Positions 36,588-45,673 of a stretch of 64,000 nucleotides of DNA are shown one piece after another (within the stretch, counting starts at the first letter, position 1; the number at the start of each line of letters is the position of its first letter). The notes under the pieces are model-generated. The model saw nothing but the letters and a program-made list of their open reading frames with translations, did no database searches and was not told the origin of the DNA. The stretch lies in assembly GCA_964415195.1 (NCBI GenBank), contig CAYPYD010000005.1, forward strand, positions 1 to 64,000. Direction: 5' to 3'. A program made the position numbers and the translations under genes. This stretch comes from WTXA01 sp964415195. Lineage in GTDB: Bacteria > Bacillota > TC1.

Positions 36588-37401
36588 TTTGTTTTATCGC
36601 CTTTATAAATTCTTCAACATAAATATCTGGTACCTCAACACCGAGATGTCCTGGTAAACTGCTATAATTGCCATGATAATCACTGCCGCCACTAACAAGA
36701 AGATTATATTTATTAGCAGATTCCAATGACAGTTCTACGTCATTTGTATTATGTCTCTTATGATATGCTTCAATACCGTCTAGACCCGATTTTACAAGTT
36801 CTGGTAAGATGTCCCAATTATTATATATAGCTGGGTGAGCCAGGAAGGTTACAGCGTTTATTTCTTTTAGCAAACTAATTGCTTCTTTATAGTCTATGTA
36901 TTTTAAATCTTCAAAAAAACCATTTGCTCTAAAATCATGATATAGCTGACCATATATACGTTCAGTATAGCCTTTTTCAACTAATTTTACCATTATATGT
37001 TGCTTGTATATTGGTAGATTGTTTTCAATTCTATAGTTAAAATCTTCCATATGGAGATTGTAACCTTCTTTTATCAGACTGTTAATTATATTTTCGCTAT
37101 TTTCTTTTCTAATATTATAGTAGTGATCAGTATATTCTTTTAATCTTCTATGTTGGTGATTAAATCCATAACCAAGTAGGTGTACTTTTTTATTAGTTTT
37201 ATAGTCTTTGGCAGATATTTCAATACCTTTATAGTAAGTTAAATTTTGAGGCAAGAAAAAAGCATTAAGCTCCCCTCCATAATAATCATGGTCGGTTATA
37301 CTAAAATGCTTTATATTTTCCTTAGTCAACAAATATAATATTTGGTCAAATGATGCTGAGCCATCAGAAAAATGACTATGACAATGCAAATCAATCTTCA
37401 T
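36571..37401 (-). CDS. PHP-domain phosphoesterase
   Basis: The 276-residue protein begins with the PHP metal motif DLHCHSHFSDG (H6, H8) and continues with SITDHD, GIEIS, LAHPA and GGSDYHG, the remaining metal-ligand motifs. It resembles the stand-alone YciV/TrpH family, whose characterised members act as 5'-3' exonucleases on RNA ends or hydrolyse nucleotide phosphoesters. It overlaps the atpC 3' end by 11 bases. Substrate not determined. Confidence 0.88.
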   Translation of the reverse strand: MKIDLHCHSHFSDGSASFDQILYLLTKENIKHFSITDHDYYGGELNAFFLPQNLTYYKGIEISAKDYKTNKKVHLLGYGFNHQHRRLKEYTDHYYNIRKENSENIINSLIKEGYNLHMEDFNYRIENNLPIYKQHIMVKLVEKGYTERIYGQLYHDFRANGFFEDLKYIDYKEAISLLKEINAVTFLAHPAIYNNWDILPELVKSGLDGIEAYHKRHNTNDVELSLESANKYNLLVSGGSDYHGNYSSLPGHLGVEVPDIYVEEFIKAIKQNDVTK

Positions 37402-37807
37402 TTGACTTACCTAACGATAATCTTACCAATGCTTTTTTTAATGCTAATTCTGCTTTAAATCCAGCTTCTATTTCATCTATACCTTGAGCCAAAAGACCTT
37501 CAGCTAGTTCTTTAGCACGTTTTGCTCTAGCAACATCAATATCTTCTTCATTTTCTGCTGTATGTACAAAAACAGACACGTGATTTTTATATACTTCAAT
37601 TATGCCGTGTGTACCAAGAGCAACTTTTTTTAAAATCCCATCCTTTTTATATTTTAAGACACCTATTTCTAGTTGGCTTATATATGAAGCATGATTTTTT
37701 AAAATAGTAGTAGGGCCCTTTAAAGTAGGTACATCAACCATTTCAACTCCATCTGCTTTTAAAACTTGTCCATGGTGTGATAAAACTTCAAGTAATAAAT
37801 CTCCCAT
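37391..37807 (-). CDS. atpC: F-type ATP synthase subunit epsilon
   Basis: The 138-residue protein has the N-terminal beta-sandwich (about 1-85, GPTTILKNHA and LKYKKDG) and the C-terminal helical hairpin (about 90-130). It sits on the central stalk and regulates rotation. The start at 37807 lies one base after the atpD stop, with GGGAGAG in front; the longer frame inside atpD is rejected. Last atp gene. Confidence 0.95.
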   Translation of the reverse strand: MGDLLLEVLSHHGQVLKADGVEMVDVPTLKGPTTILKNHASYISQLEIGVLKYKKDGILKKVALGTHGIIEVYKNHVSVFVHTAENEEDIDVARAKRAKELAEGLLAQGIDEIEAGFKAELALKKALVRLSLGKSNED

Positions 37808-37808
37808 T

Positions 37809-39215
37809 TTACTCTCCCTTGAGTGCCTTAGCCTTTTCAATAACTTCATCAAAGCTACCAACCATAAAGAAAGCATCTTCAGGGAAAGAATCCCCGTCTC
37901 CATTCAATATAGCTCTAAAGCCGTCGATTGTCTCTTTTAACTGTACATATTTTCCAGGTATTCCTGTGTAGGCTTCTGCTACGTGGAAAGGCTGTGAAAG
38001 GAATTTTTGAATCCTACGTGCTCTTGAAACCACAAGTCTATCTTCTTTTGACAATTCATCAATACCTAAAATTGCAATAATATCCTGTAGGTTCTTATAT
38101 TGTTGTAAAATGTTCTTAACTTCCATAGCAGTTTTGTAGTGATCTTCACCAATTATTCTAGCATCTAGTTGTCTAGATTTAGATTCTAATGGATCAACAG
38201 CAGGATAAATACCCATTTCAACTATTTGTCTAGATAAAACAGTTGTTGAATCCAAGTGTGAGAAAGTTGTTGCCGGAGCAGGGTCAGTCAAGTCATCAGC
38301 AGGTACATATACCGCCTGTACAGATGTGATTGAACCCTTTGTTGTAGAAATAATACGTTCTTGTAGTTCGCCCATTTCAGTTGCTAGTGTAGGTTGATAA
38401 CCTACTGCTGATGGTAAACGTCCTAATAGAGCTGATACTTCAGATCCAGCTTGAGTAAACCTAAATATGTTGTCAATAAACAAAAGAACATCTTTATTCT
38501 TTTCATCTCTAAAATATTCAGCCATAGTTAATCCACTTAAGCCAACTCTCATTCTAGCTCCTGGTGGCTCGTTCATCTGTCCAAAAACCAGCACTGTTTT
38601 GTTTAAAACTCCTGATTCTTGCATCTCATTATATAATTCATGACCTTCTCTACTTCTTTCTCCTACTCCGGTGAAAACTGAATATCCACCTGATTCAGCA
38701 GCAATATTTCTTATTAACTCAGTTATCAAAACGGTTTTTCCAACACCAGCACCACCAAATAAACCGATTTTACCACCTTTTGCATAAGGTGCTAGTAAAT
38801 CTAATACCTTAATACCTGTAACAAATATATCTGTTGATGGCAAAATATCTTCATATTTAGGCGGATCTCTATGGATAGGCCATTTAACTTTAAAATCATT
38901 ATTAGGCATATTATCAATAGGGTTGCCTAAAACATCGAATAATCTTCCAAGACATTCTTCTCCAACTGGAACTTTAACTGAGTCTTCAGTATCTATAACT
39001 AACATTCCTCTTACAAGTCCTTCAGTGGAATTTAATGCTACACAGCGAACAGAGTTGTTGCCCTGTTCTTCCATTACTTCTAAAGTGACATCTTTTTTTA
39101 AAGTGTTATTATCTTCTTTACTAATTATTAAAGCATTATATATCCCTGGTAAGTTTTCTTCAAACTTAACATCAACTACTGGGCCAATAATGCTAACAAT
39201 TTTACCCTTATTCAT
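37809..39215 (-). CDS. atpD: F-type ATP synthase subunit beta
   Basis: The 468-residue catalytic subunit has P-loop GGAGVGKT (154-161), catalytic Glu E186 in GVGERSREG, and the DELSEED-like region represented by IDELSKEDR. It forms the catalytic alpha3-beta3 head. It overlaps atpG by eight bases. Confidence 0.98.
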   Translation of the reverse strand: MNKGKIVSIIGPVVDVKFEENLPGIYNALIISKEDNNTLKKDVTLEVMEEQGNNSVRCVALNSTEGLVRGMLVIDTEDSVKVPVGEECLGRLFDVLGNPIDNMPNNDFKVKWPIHRDPPKYEDILPSTDIFVTGIKVLDLLAPYAKGGKIGLFGGAGVGKTVLITELIRNIAAESGGYSVFTGVGERSREGHELYNEMQESGVLNKTVLVFGQMNEPPGARMRVGLSGLTMAEYFRDEKNKDVLLFIDNIFRFTQAGSEVSALLGRLPSAVGYQPTLATEMGELQERIISTTKGSITSVQAVYVPADDLTDPAPATTFSHLDSTTVLSRQIVEMGIYPAVDPLESKSRQLDARIIGEDHYKTAMEVKNILQQYKNLQDIIAILGIDELSKEDRLVVSRARRIQKFLSQPFHVAEAYTGIPGKYVQLKETIDGFRAILNGDGDSFPEDAFFMVGSFDEVIEKAKALKGE

Positions 39216-40083
39216 CTTTTTCTCTCCTTAAGGTTTCTGCACCACCAATGATTTCAGTGATTTCCCTAGTTATCGCTTCTTGTCTGGCTCTTTGGAACTG
39301 TATTTTCAATTTCTTGGTGAGTTTTTCACCGTTTCTATTTGCCCCATCCATTGCTGACATACGCGCACCATATTCACCTGTTTCTAATTCTATAAGTGCT
39401 GTATTAATAGTTAAAATTAAGTAAGTATCTAATAAATTATCTAAAATCACTTCTCTTTTTGGTTCAAATATATAATCAAGAATATCTTGCTCATTTTCCT
39501 TAACATGCTCCATTGGTAAAATTTTCTTAATTTTAGGTTTTTGAAATAAAATTGACTTAAAACTGTTATAGACTATGTATATTTCATCAAAATCAGCATT
39601 AAAGAACATTTTTTTAAGATCATACATCAAAAGCCTACTTTGATTGAACATATCATTTTCCCAGCTTATTTCATCAACTAATGCTAGATTTATTCTATTT
39701 TCATATTTATCATAGTATTCCATGGCTTTTTCACCAATTGGCAATATAAAAACATCACTACCACTGTAATTATGTTTTTGTTCTTCTAAATAATTGAAGA
39801 GCCTTATATTATAACCACCACAAAAACCTCTATTAGTTGAGAAAACTACAAAAAGAATCTTTTTAACATCTCTTTTTTTGAACAATTCATGTTCATTTAT
39901 ATTTTCAATGTTTGACATCCTATTTGTAATGGTTTCTATTCTTTCATAAACAGGTTTCACTTTATTAAATCTATCTCTTGCTCTAGCTAATCTAGCAGTA
40001 GCAATCATTTTCATAGCTTTGGTTATTTTTAAAGTGCTGTCTACGCTTCTAATACGGCTTTTAATCTCTAATAGTTGAGCCAT
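39208..40083 (-). CDS. atpG: F-type ATP synthase subunit gamma
   Basis: The 291-residue central stalk protein has the N-terminal coiled-coil signature KSRIRSVDSTLKITKAMKMI and the C-terminal helix with GARMSAMDGANRN and ARQEAITREITEI. It links rotor and head. It starts one base after the atpA stop. Confidence 0.97.
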   Translation of the reverse strand: MAQLLEIKSRIRSVDSTLKITKAMKMIATARLARARDRFNKVKPVYERIETITNRMSNIENINEHELFKKRDVKKILFVVFSTNRGFCGGYNIRLFNYLEEQKHNYSGSDVFILPIGEKAMEYYDKYENRINLALVDEISWENDMFNQSRLLMYDLKKMFFNADFDEIYIVYNSFKSILFQKPKIKKILPMEHVKENEQDILDYIFEPKREVILDNLLDTYLILTINTALIELETGEYGARMSAMDGANRNGEKLTKKLKIQFQRARQEAITREITEIIGGAETLRREKDE

Positions 40084-40084
40084 T

Positions 40085-41596
40085 TTATTCCTCTGCTATA
40101 CTTTCAAGATATTCATTGATAGTATTTTTAATATTATCAAAATCATCTTTCGAAAGTTTTTCTTTATTTCTGATTTTTAATAATAAATCATTATGATCAT
40201 TTTTAACTTTATCGAAGATAGCCTTTTCTAATTTAGCTATTTTAATTAATGGCACTTCGTCATAAACACCAATATTAGCAGAGAAAATTGCTATAACCTG
40301 TTCCTCTACACCAATAGGATCATAATTAGGCTGAATTAAAATTTCAACCAGTTTTTGTCCTCTAATTAGTTTTTTCCTGGTTTCACTGTCTAGGTCTGAA
40401 CTAAATTGTGAAAAAGCTTCTAATTCTCTGTATTGTGCTAAATCAATCCTAAGTGAAGCAGCAACTTGTTTAAGTGCAGGAAATTGTGCATTCCCTCCAA
40501 CCCTTGATACAGAAACTCCAGGATTTATTGCAGGCCTAATACCTTCATTGAAGAGATCAGTCTCTAGAAATATTTGACCATCTGTAATTGAAATTACATT
40601 TGTAGGAATATATGATGATATATCACCAGCTTGTGTTTCAACTATAGGAAGTGCTGTAATTGAACCACCACCAAGTTCTTTTGACACTTTAGACGCTCTT
40701 TCAAGTAGTCTAGAATGCAAATAGAACACATCACCAGGATAAGCTTCACGACCTGGAGGTCTTTTTAGCAATAATGAGATTTCTCTATATGCTACTGCAT
40801 GTTTAGTTAAATCATCATAAACAATTAAAACATCCTTACCTTGATCCATAAAGTATTCAGCAATTGCGCAACCTACATAAGGTGAAATATATAATAGAGG
40901 TGCATTATCACTAGCTGTTGCAGCAACTACAACTGTATAGTCCATTGATCCTTTAGCTTCCAATTCTTTTACTATTTGAGCTATTGATGAGGCTTTCTGA
41001 CCAATTGGAACATAGATACATATTACATCTTTTCCCTTTTGGTGTATAATCGTATCGATAGCCAAAGAAGTCTTTCCAGTTTGTCTATCTCCTACAATTA
41101 ACTCCCTTTGCCCTCTACCAATCGGCACCAAAGCATCTATTGCTTTAATACCTGTTTCTAAAGGTGTTCGTACAAAATCTCTATCAATAATGGTAGGTGC
41201 TTCTTTTTCAATAGGATAGAATTTAGTTACATCTAATTTGCCTTTACCATCGATAGGTTCACCAACAGGGTTAATAATTCTGCCTAAAAGACCATTACCA
41301 CACGGTGCTGTTAACACTTGGTTGGTTCTTTTAACAGAATCTCCTTCTTTTATATCCTTGTATTCACCTAGAACAACAACACCTACATGTTGTTCATCTA
41401 GATTTAATACAGTTCCTTTAACTCCATTGCTGAATATTACTACTTCTCCAGCCATAACATTGTCAAGGCCATAAACTAATGCAATGCCATCTCCAACTTG
41501 AATTACAGTACCAATTTCACTTTTTTCAAGTTTAGCATCGAAATTTTCAATTTTCTCTTTTATGATTTTACTTATTTCTTCTGGTCTTAAATACAT
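40085..41596 (-). CDS. atpA: F-type ATP synthase subunit alpha
   Basis: The 503-residue noncatalytic nucleotide-binding subunit has P-loop GDRQTGKTS (169-177), the signature PAINPGVSVSRVG and an intact C-terminal helical domain. Its 3' end is followed one base later by atpG. Confidence 0.98.
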   Translation of the reverse strand: MYLRPEEISKIIKEKIENFDAKLEKSEIGTVIQVGDGIALVYGLDNVMAGEVVIFSNGVKGTVLNLDEQHVGVVVLGEYKDIKEGDSVKRTNQVLTAPCGNGLLGRIINPVGEPIDGKGKLDVTKFYPIEKEAPTIIDRDFVRTPLETGIKAIDALVPIGRGQRELIVGDRQTGKTSLAIDTIIHQKGKDVICIYVPIGQKASSIAQIVKELEAKGSMDYTVVVAATASDNAPLLYISPYVGCAIAEYFMDQGKDVLIVYDDLTKHAVAYREISLLLKRPPGREAYPGDVFYLHSRLLERASKVSKELGGGSITALPIVETQAGDISSYIPTNVISITDGQIFLETDLFNEGIRPAINPGVSVSRVGGNAQFPALKQVAASLRIDLAQYRELEAFSQFSSDLDSETRKKLIRGQKLVEILIQPNYDPIGVEEQVIAIFSANIGVYDEVPLIKIAKLEKAIFDKVKNDHNDLLLKIRNKEKLSKDDFDNIKNTINEYLESIAEE

Positions 41597-41599
41597 TTT

Positions 41600-42145
41600 T
41601 TATACCTTCATCCAATTCTTTAGATTTGCTAAACGCATTTTAAGGTTGTCTTCATATACCATGCCATCAATTTCCAAATATGAACCATCTATTAAAGTTG
41701 AATCGAATTTGAATTCCAATTCTAACTTGTATCCTAGTTTTTCACTTAATTGTTGAGCAAGTTTATTTTGTTCATCTAAACTTATAACTTTAGATAAATA
41801 AAGTATCCCTTGTTTTATACCTATGCTTTTCTTATAAATATTATTGAACGTTAAATAACTTAAATGTGGAACTTCATATTTGAATCTATTGTTTTCCAAA
41901 ACGAGTAGAAAGTAGTTTTGTGTATATTCATTAAGTTCATGGCCTGCCATGATTTTAAGAAGTAAATTCTTTTTTTCACCGGCAGGTATTGATCTTGATT
42001 CGTAGAAAAATTTAAGGTCTTCAGATTTTTGAAAGGTATCATCTATCTTGTATAGATCATCCTTTATTATATCCTTTAATCCCTTTTCTTCTGCAACTTC
42101 GAATAATGTTGCAATATATCTTTCAACTACATTAAGACTACTCAT
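41600..42145 (-). CDS. atpH: F-type ATP synthase subunit delta
   Basis: The 181-residue peripheral stalk protein has the N-terminal helical bundle (VERYIATLFEVAEEKGL) and the C-terminal DGSYLEIDGMVYEDNLKMRL motif of OSCP/delta. The ATG at 42145 is chosen because AGGTG lies six bases upstream; an in-frame GTG at 42154 overlaps that RBS. It overlaps the atpF end by eight bases. Confidence 0.93.
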   Translation of the reverse strand: MSSLNVVERYIATLFEVAEEKGLKDIIKDDLYKIDDTFQKSEDLKFFYESRSIPAGEKKNLLLKIMAGHELNEYTQNYFLLVLENNRFKYEVPHLSYLTFNNIYKKSIGIKQGILYLSKVISLDEQNKLAQQLSEKLGYKLELEFKFDSTLIDGSYLEIDGMVYEDNLKMRLANLKNWMKV

Positions 42146-42647
42146 TTTTTTCACCTAGATTATCAACAAGTTCATTTATCATTGAGTTGTACTTTTCGCC
42201 ATCAACTTCTTTTTTAACAACAGCTTCTGCACCTAAGACAACTAATTCAGAAATATTGTTTTTTATCTCTTGTAAAGCTAGATGTTTTTCATTATTAATG
42301 GAAATTCTCGCTCTAGATAGTTCTTCTTCAGCTTTTATTCTAGCTTCGCTTTCGATTCTATCCTTTTGCAACTTGGCTTCTTCAATAGCTTTATTGAAGA
42401 TAGCGCTCTTCTCTTCCTTGATATTAACAAGCAGATTGTCGTATTTATTTTCCTTATGCTTAATTTCAACCCAAGCATCATCTATATCTTTATAGATGTT
42501 GTTTACTTCTACATTTCTTTCATCGATAACAGCTTTGACTTTTTGAAATAAATATTTCTTAAGAAAATAAATCAAAACGCTAATATTAATAATTTGAAAT
42601 ATGAAGTCTGCTATATCAAGGTTGAGCAAATCAAACATTTCTTTCAT
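42138..42647 (-). CDS. atpF: F-type ATP synthase subunit b
   Basis: The 169-residue protein has a single N-terminal membrane helix (about 12-32), then a long charged coiled coil (about 35-150) rich in Glu, Lys and Ala. This is the peripheral stator. AGGAGC precedes the ATG. Only one b-type gene is present, so the stator is probably a homodimer. Confidence 0.95.
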   Translation of the reverse strand: MKEMFDLLNLDIADFIFQIINISVLIYFLKKYLFQKVKAVIDERNVEVNNIYKDIDDAWVEIKHKENKYDNLLVNIKEEKSAIFNKAIEEAKLQKDRIESEARIKAEEELSRARISINNEKHLALQEIKNNISELVVLGAEAVVKKEVDGEKYNSMINELVDNLGEKNE

Positions 42648-42662
42648 TTCAACTGCTCCTGA

Positions 42663-42872
42663 CTACATCTTGATCCAAAGCAATATGCCGAGGATGAATG
42701 AATAGATGATACCAGTCTCAACCAAGGCTACACCGATAATCATAAAAGTTCTTAGTGTATTTGAAATTTCTGGTTGTCTTGTCACTGATTCAATTACTGA
42801 TTTAACAACATACGCCTCTCCAAAAGTTCCAATACCAATTGCAAAACCTAATCCTAAAAATTCTAAACCCAT
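42663..42872 (-). CDS. atpE: F-type ATP synthase subunit c, compact, with two membrane carboxylates
   Basis: The protein has only 69 residues; AAGGAGG seven bases before the ATG fixes the start, so the short first helix is real. The polar loop RQPE (32-35) joins two helices. The ion-binding Glu is E52, in an E-T-x-x-x-Y context (T53, Y57) of the sodium-binding type. A second carboxylate, E19, lies where sodium-type c subunits of Ilyobacter have Gln32 and where Fusobacterium nucleatum has Glu32. The c ring therefore probably couples to sodium with a two-carboxylate site, which is an inference from aligned residues. Confidence 0.93.
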   Translation of the reverse strand: MGLEFLGLGFAIGIGTFGEAYVVKSVIESVTRQPEISNTLRTFMIIGVALVETGIIYSFILGILLWIKM

Positions 42873-42894
42873 AATCTTTCCTCCTTAAATTTTA

Positions 42895-43602
42895 TTATTC
42901 TATACCTTCACCAGTAAACATTGTTAAAAGCAAAGTAAAAACATACGCTTGTATTATTGCCGATAATATACTTAGTAAACTAAAAACTATCGGAACTAAA
43001 AATGGTAATGCAATCATTACTATCGAATCAAGTATTTTTCCAGAAAACATATTTCCAAAAAGACGCATTGATAATGATAGTGGTACTGCGAAAATCCCTA
43101 TTACATTACCGATTATCATAAATGCATTAGGTTCAAAATATCCCTTTAAATAACCAAATACACCTTTTTCTCTAATAATTGCAAATTGCACATATGAATT
43201 ACCTAATAAAGCTAAAGCTAATGTGGTACTATAGCTAGCAGTCGGTGTTGTAAAAATCGGTATCACCCAAATAAAGTTCATCACAAGTATTGTTATAAAT
43301 ATACCACCAAAGGTACCATATAATTTTTTCGTTTTTTCTCCGCAAATACTATAAACGAAATCATATATGAACATGGTAATCCATTCAGCTATAGATTGTC
43401 GCCTTGTAGTAGGAACTTTTTCTAATTTACTTGTGATTATAAGAACAAATATTACAATCATCAGCATAATAAACCAAGTGGTTGTTACAGTTGATGAAAT
43501 CCTAAAATATCCTTCTTGAAAGAAAACGACTGGCTTAGTCGTATCTAACAGATGTGGCAGTTCTTCGAGCATGCCTTTAAAATAGTTTGCAATTATATCC
43601 AT
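42895..43602 (-). CDS. atpB: F-type ATP synthase subunit a
   Basis: The 235-residue membrane protein has about six segments. The essential stator arginine is R180 in PLSLSMRLFGNMFSG. It forms the ion half-channels next to the c ring. The start codon overlaps the atpZ stop as TAATG. Confidence 0.95.
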   Translation of the reverse strand: MDIIANYFKGMLEELPHLLDTTKPVVFFQEGYFRISSTVTTTWFIMLMIVIFVLIITSKLEKVPTTRRQSIAEWITMFIYDFVYSICGEKTKKLYGTFGGIFITILVMNFIWVIPIFTTPTASYSTTLALALLGNSYVQFAIIREKGVFGYLKGYFEPNAFMIIGNVIGIFAVPLSLSMRLFGNMFSGKILDSIVMIALPFLVPIVFSLLSILSAIIQAYVFTLLLTMFTGEGIE

Positions 43603-43850
43603 TACTTACCTTCTTTATCGTTTTTAAAAAAATACCCAATATCTTTAAAAAGGGAGATTATTCCTAATAATCCCCCTATTAAAATACCTATACCAGCACC
43701 ATTATCACCCCAAATGTTACCTATGAAATATCCAATTAATAAAAATGAGATAATCATAAAAACACTTGATGTTGCAAAAGCAAATGCTTTGGCCATTGAT
43801 ATTCTATTATTTTCTTTGTTTTCTTTATTTTCAATATTTTTTTTCTTCAT
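43602..43850 (-). CDS. atpZ: AtpZ/AtpI-like F0 accessory protein
   Basis: The 82-residue protein has a charged N-terminus followed by two membrane helices (about 24-46 and 51-70) joined by the glycine-rich GDNGAGIGIL loop, typical of AtpZ (ATPase_gene1). Known roles are in c-ring assembly and magnesium or calcium transport. TAGGT lies seven bases before the ATG. First gene of the atp operon, with its own promoter. It has no separate AtpI partner here. Confidence 0.85.
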   Translation of the reverse strand: MKKKNIENKENKENNRISMAKAFAFATSSVFMIISFLLIGYFIGNIWGDNGAGIGILIGGLLGIISLFKDIGYFFKNDKEGK

Positions 43851-43869
43851 TTGTTTTACCTACCAATCC

Positions 43870-43898
43870 ATTATATATTTTAAGCTCTGTTTTTTCAA
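43870..43898 (-). promoter_or_regulatory. Sigma-A promoter of the atp operon
   Basis: On the minus strand TTGAAA (43898-43893) is followed by 17 bases and TATAAT (43875-43870), 19 bases before the atpZ start. No terminator is seen between atpC and the downstream genes, so the transcript may continue through traX. Confidence 0.85.
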
Positions 43899-43955
43899 TA
43901 TCTTTTTCCAATATATTTCGACTATTATGTTAAAATAAGTAATAGAGGTGAAATA

Positions 43956-45590
43956 ATGATAGATGGTATTTATTTATATAAATTAATCCAAACTATGAAG
44001 GATGAATTAATCGGTTCAAGAATCGAAAAGATTTATCATCCTAAAGAGAAATTATTAATATTCAAAATAAAAGGAACAAAGCTCGAACTGAATAAATTAG
44101 TTATAAGTATAGATCCAAATTTTTGTTCTATACACCTTTCTTCTATAAGCTTAATAAACCCGGATCAACCAACTAGTTTTTGTATGTTATTAAGAAAGCA
44201 TTTAGAAAGTGGTGTAATAACGGATATATCTCAATTTGGATATGAGAGAATCATTCAATTAACCGTTGAATCCTATAATGAACTTGGGATGAAAACTAAA
44301 AAAGTACTACAAATTGAGTTGATGGGGAAGTATTCTAATGTTATCTTGACAGAAAATGAAATCATAACAGATGCCATCTATAAATATCCGATTGGTGTGA
44401 ATGGTTTTAGAGAGATTTTACCAAAAAGAAAATATCTACTTCCGCCACTTAATGATAAATTAACCTTGGAGAATGAAAATATTGAAAAATTAATCACTCA
44501 GATTAAAAACGAAGAAAGTCAAGATTTATCTTTATCTATATATTTACAAAAGCATCTTCAAGGTTTTAGTAATAAATCCATGAATGACCTTATGCTAAGT
44601 ATTGGGTTTAAGGACCTTTCATTAGCTGATCTCGATGAACAGCATATTTTTGATTTAAAATCAGGTTTAAGAAAATATAGGAATTCCTTAAATAAAAGGG
44701 ACATTGACCTCATTCATAAAACTGATACCCTATTTAATAAATTCTATTTTAATAAAGAGATTAGCGCCAGGAAACAAAAACTTTTATCAATTGTTAAGAA
44801 ACAAATTAAGAAATTAGAAAAAAAGGCATATATCTATTCTGATAAAATAAATCAAGATAAAGATAGCGGTCTTTTAAGAATCAAAGGAGAACTTCTATCT
44901 GCAAATCTCTATCGTATTAATAAAAAACTACCTTATATTGATTTAGAAAACTATTATGCTCCTGAAATGCCATTAATACGTATAGAGCTTAATGAAGCAT
45001 TATCGCCTACTACGAATGTAAAACAATACTTCAAAAAGTATCATAAAGTTAAAGAAGGAAAAAAGCAAAGTGAAGCTTTATTAACAGAAGTTAACATTGA
45101 ATTGAATTACTTTTATTCTATTGAAGTTAGTATCCAAAGTAGTATAGCAATCGAAGATTTGATGGAAATTACTGATGAACTTCAAGTTTTAGGCTTGATT
45201 CCAAAGAATCCGAAAGCTAAGAAAGCTAGTAAAAATCTAAATTATTTAAAATTTGAATTAGAGAATGGTGATGTTATTTATGTTGGTAAGAATAACAAAC
45301 AAAATGATTATCTGACTTTCAAGTTTGCTAGTAATAAAGATCTTTGGTTTCATCGTCAAGATTATCCAGGCGCTCATGTTATCTTGAAATCTATTGCTGA
45401 ACCAGTTCCTCAAAGTATTGAACTTGCTGCCTGGTATGCAGGTTATTCAGGTAGTGATGATTCCTTAGACGGTGTTAATGTTGACTATACTAAAGTTCGT
45501 AATGTTAAAAGACATCCTTCACAAAAACTTGGATTAGCCATTTATACTGACTTTACAAGTATTTTTATAAAGAGAAATGTTAGTATTTAA
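43956..45590 (+). CDS. rqcH: Ribosome quality-control factor RqcH (NFACT/FbpA family)
   Basis: The 544-residue protein has NFACT-N (about 1-190), a helix-hairpin-helix/coiled-coil middle (about 200-410) and NFACT-R (about 440-530, DLWFHRQDYPGAHV). In Bacillus it binds obstructed 50S subunits and adds C-terminal alanine tails. The tRNA-contact pair D97-R98 of the Bacillus protein appears here as E97-R98, a conservative change. GAGGTG lies five bases before the ATG. It is divergent from the atp operon. Older names are fibronectin-binding protein FbpA/YloA. Confidence 0.92.
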   Translation: MIDGIYLYKLIQTMKDELIGSRIEKIYHPKEKLLIFKIKGTKLELNKLVISIDPNFCSIHLSSISLINPDQPTSFCMLLRKHLESGVITDISQFGYERIIQLTVESYNELGMKTKKVLQIELMGKYSNVILTENEIITDAIYKYPIGVNGFREILPKRKYLLPPLNDKLTLENENIEKLITQIKNEESQDLSLSIYLQKHLQGFSNKSMNDLMLSIGFKDLSLADLDEQHIFDLKSGLRKYRNSLNKRDIDLIHKTDTLFNKFYFNKEISARKQKLLSIVKKQIKKLEKKAYIYSDKINQDKDSGLLRIKGELLSANLYRINKKLPYIDLENYYAPEMPLIRIELNEALSPTTNVKQYFKKYHKVKEGKKQSEALLTEVNIELNYFYSIEVSIQSSIAIEDLMEITDELQVLGLIPKNPKAKKASKNLNYLKFELENGDVIYVGKNNKQNDYLTFKFASNKDLWFHRQDYPGAHVILKSIAEPVPQSIELAAWYAGYSGSDDSLDGVNVDYTKVRNVKRHPSQKLGLAIYTDFTSIFIKRNVSI

Positions 45591-45605
45591 TTTAATTATC
45601 AACAC

Positions 45606-45635
45606 AAAAAGACAAGTATGTATACTTGTCTTTTT
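45606..45635. terminator. Bidirectional terminator between rqcH and folBK
   Basis: A near-perfect palindrome, AAAAAGACAAGTAT and its complement ending CTTTTT, centred at 45620-45621, gives T-runs on both strands. It lies between two convergent genes. Confidence 0.9.
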
Positions 45636-45673
45636 ATATAAATGTAATTGTATTAAATATATATTTAAAAATT

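Noticed and set aside
37808..37903. Longer atpC starting inside atpD
   Set aside because: The family start motif begins at 37807, one base after the atpD stop, with GGGAGAG in front.
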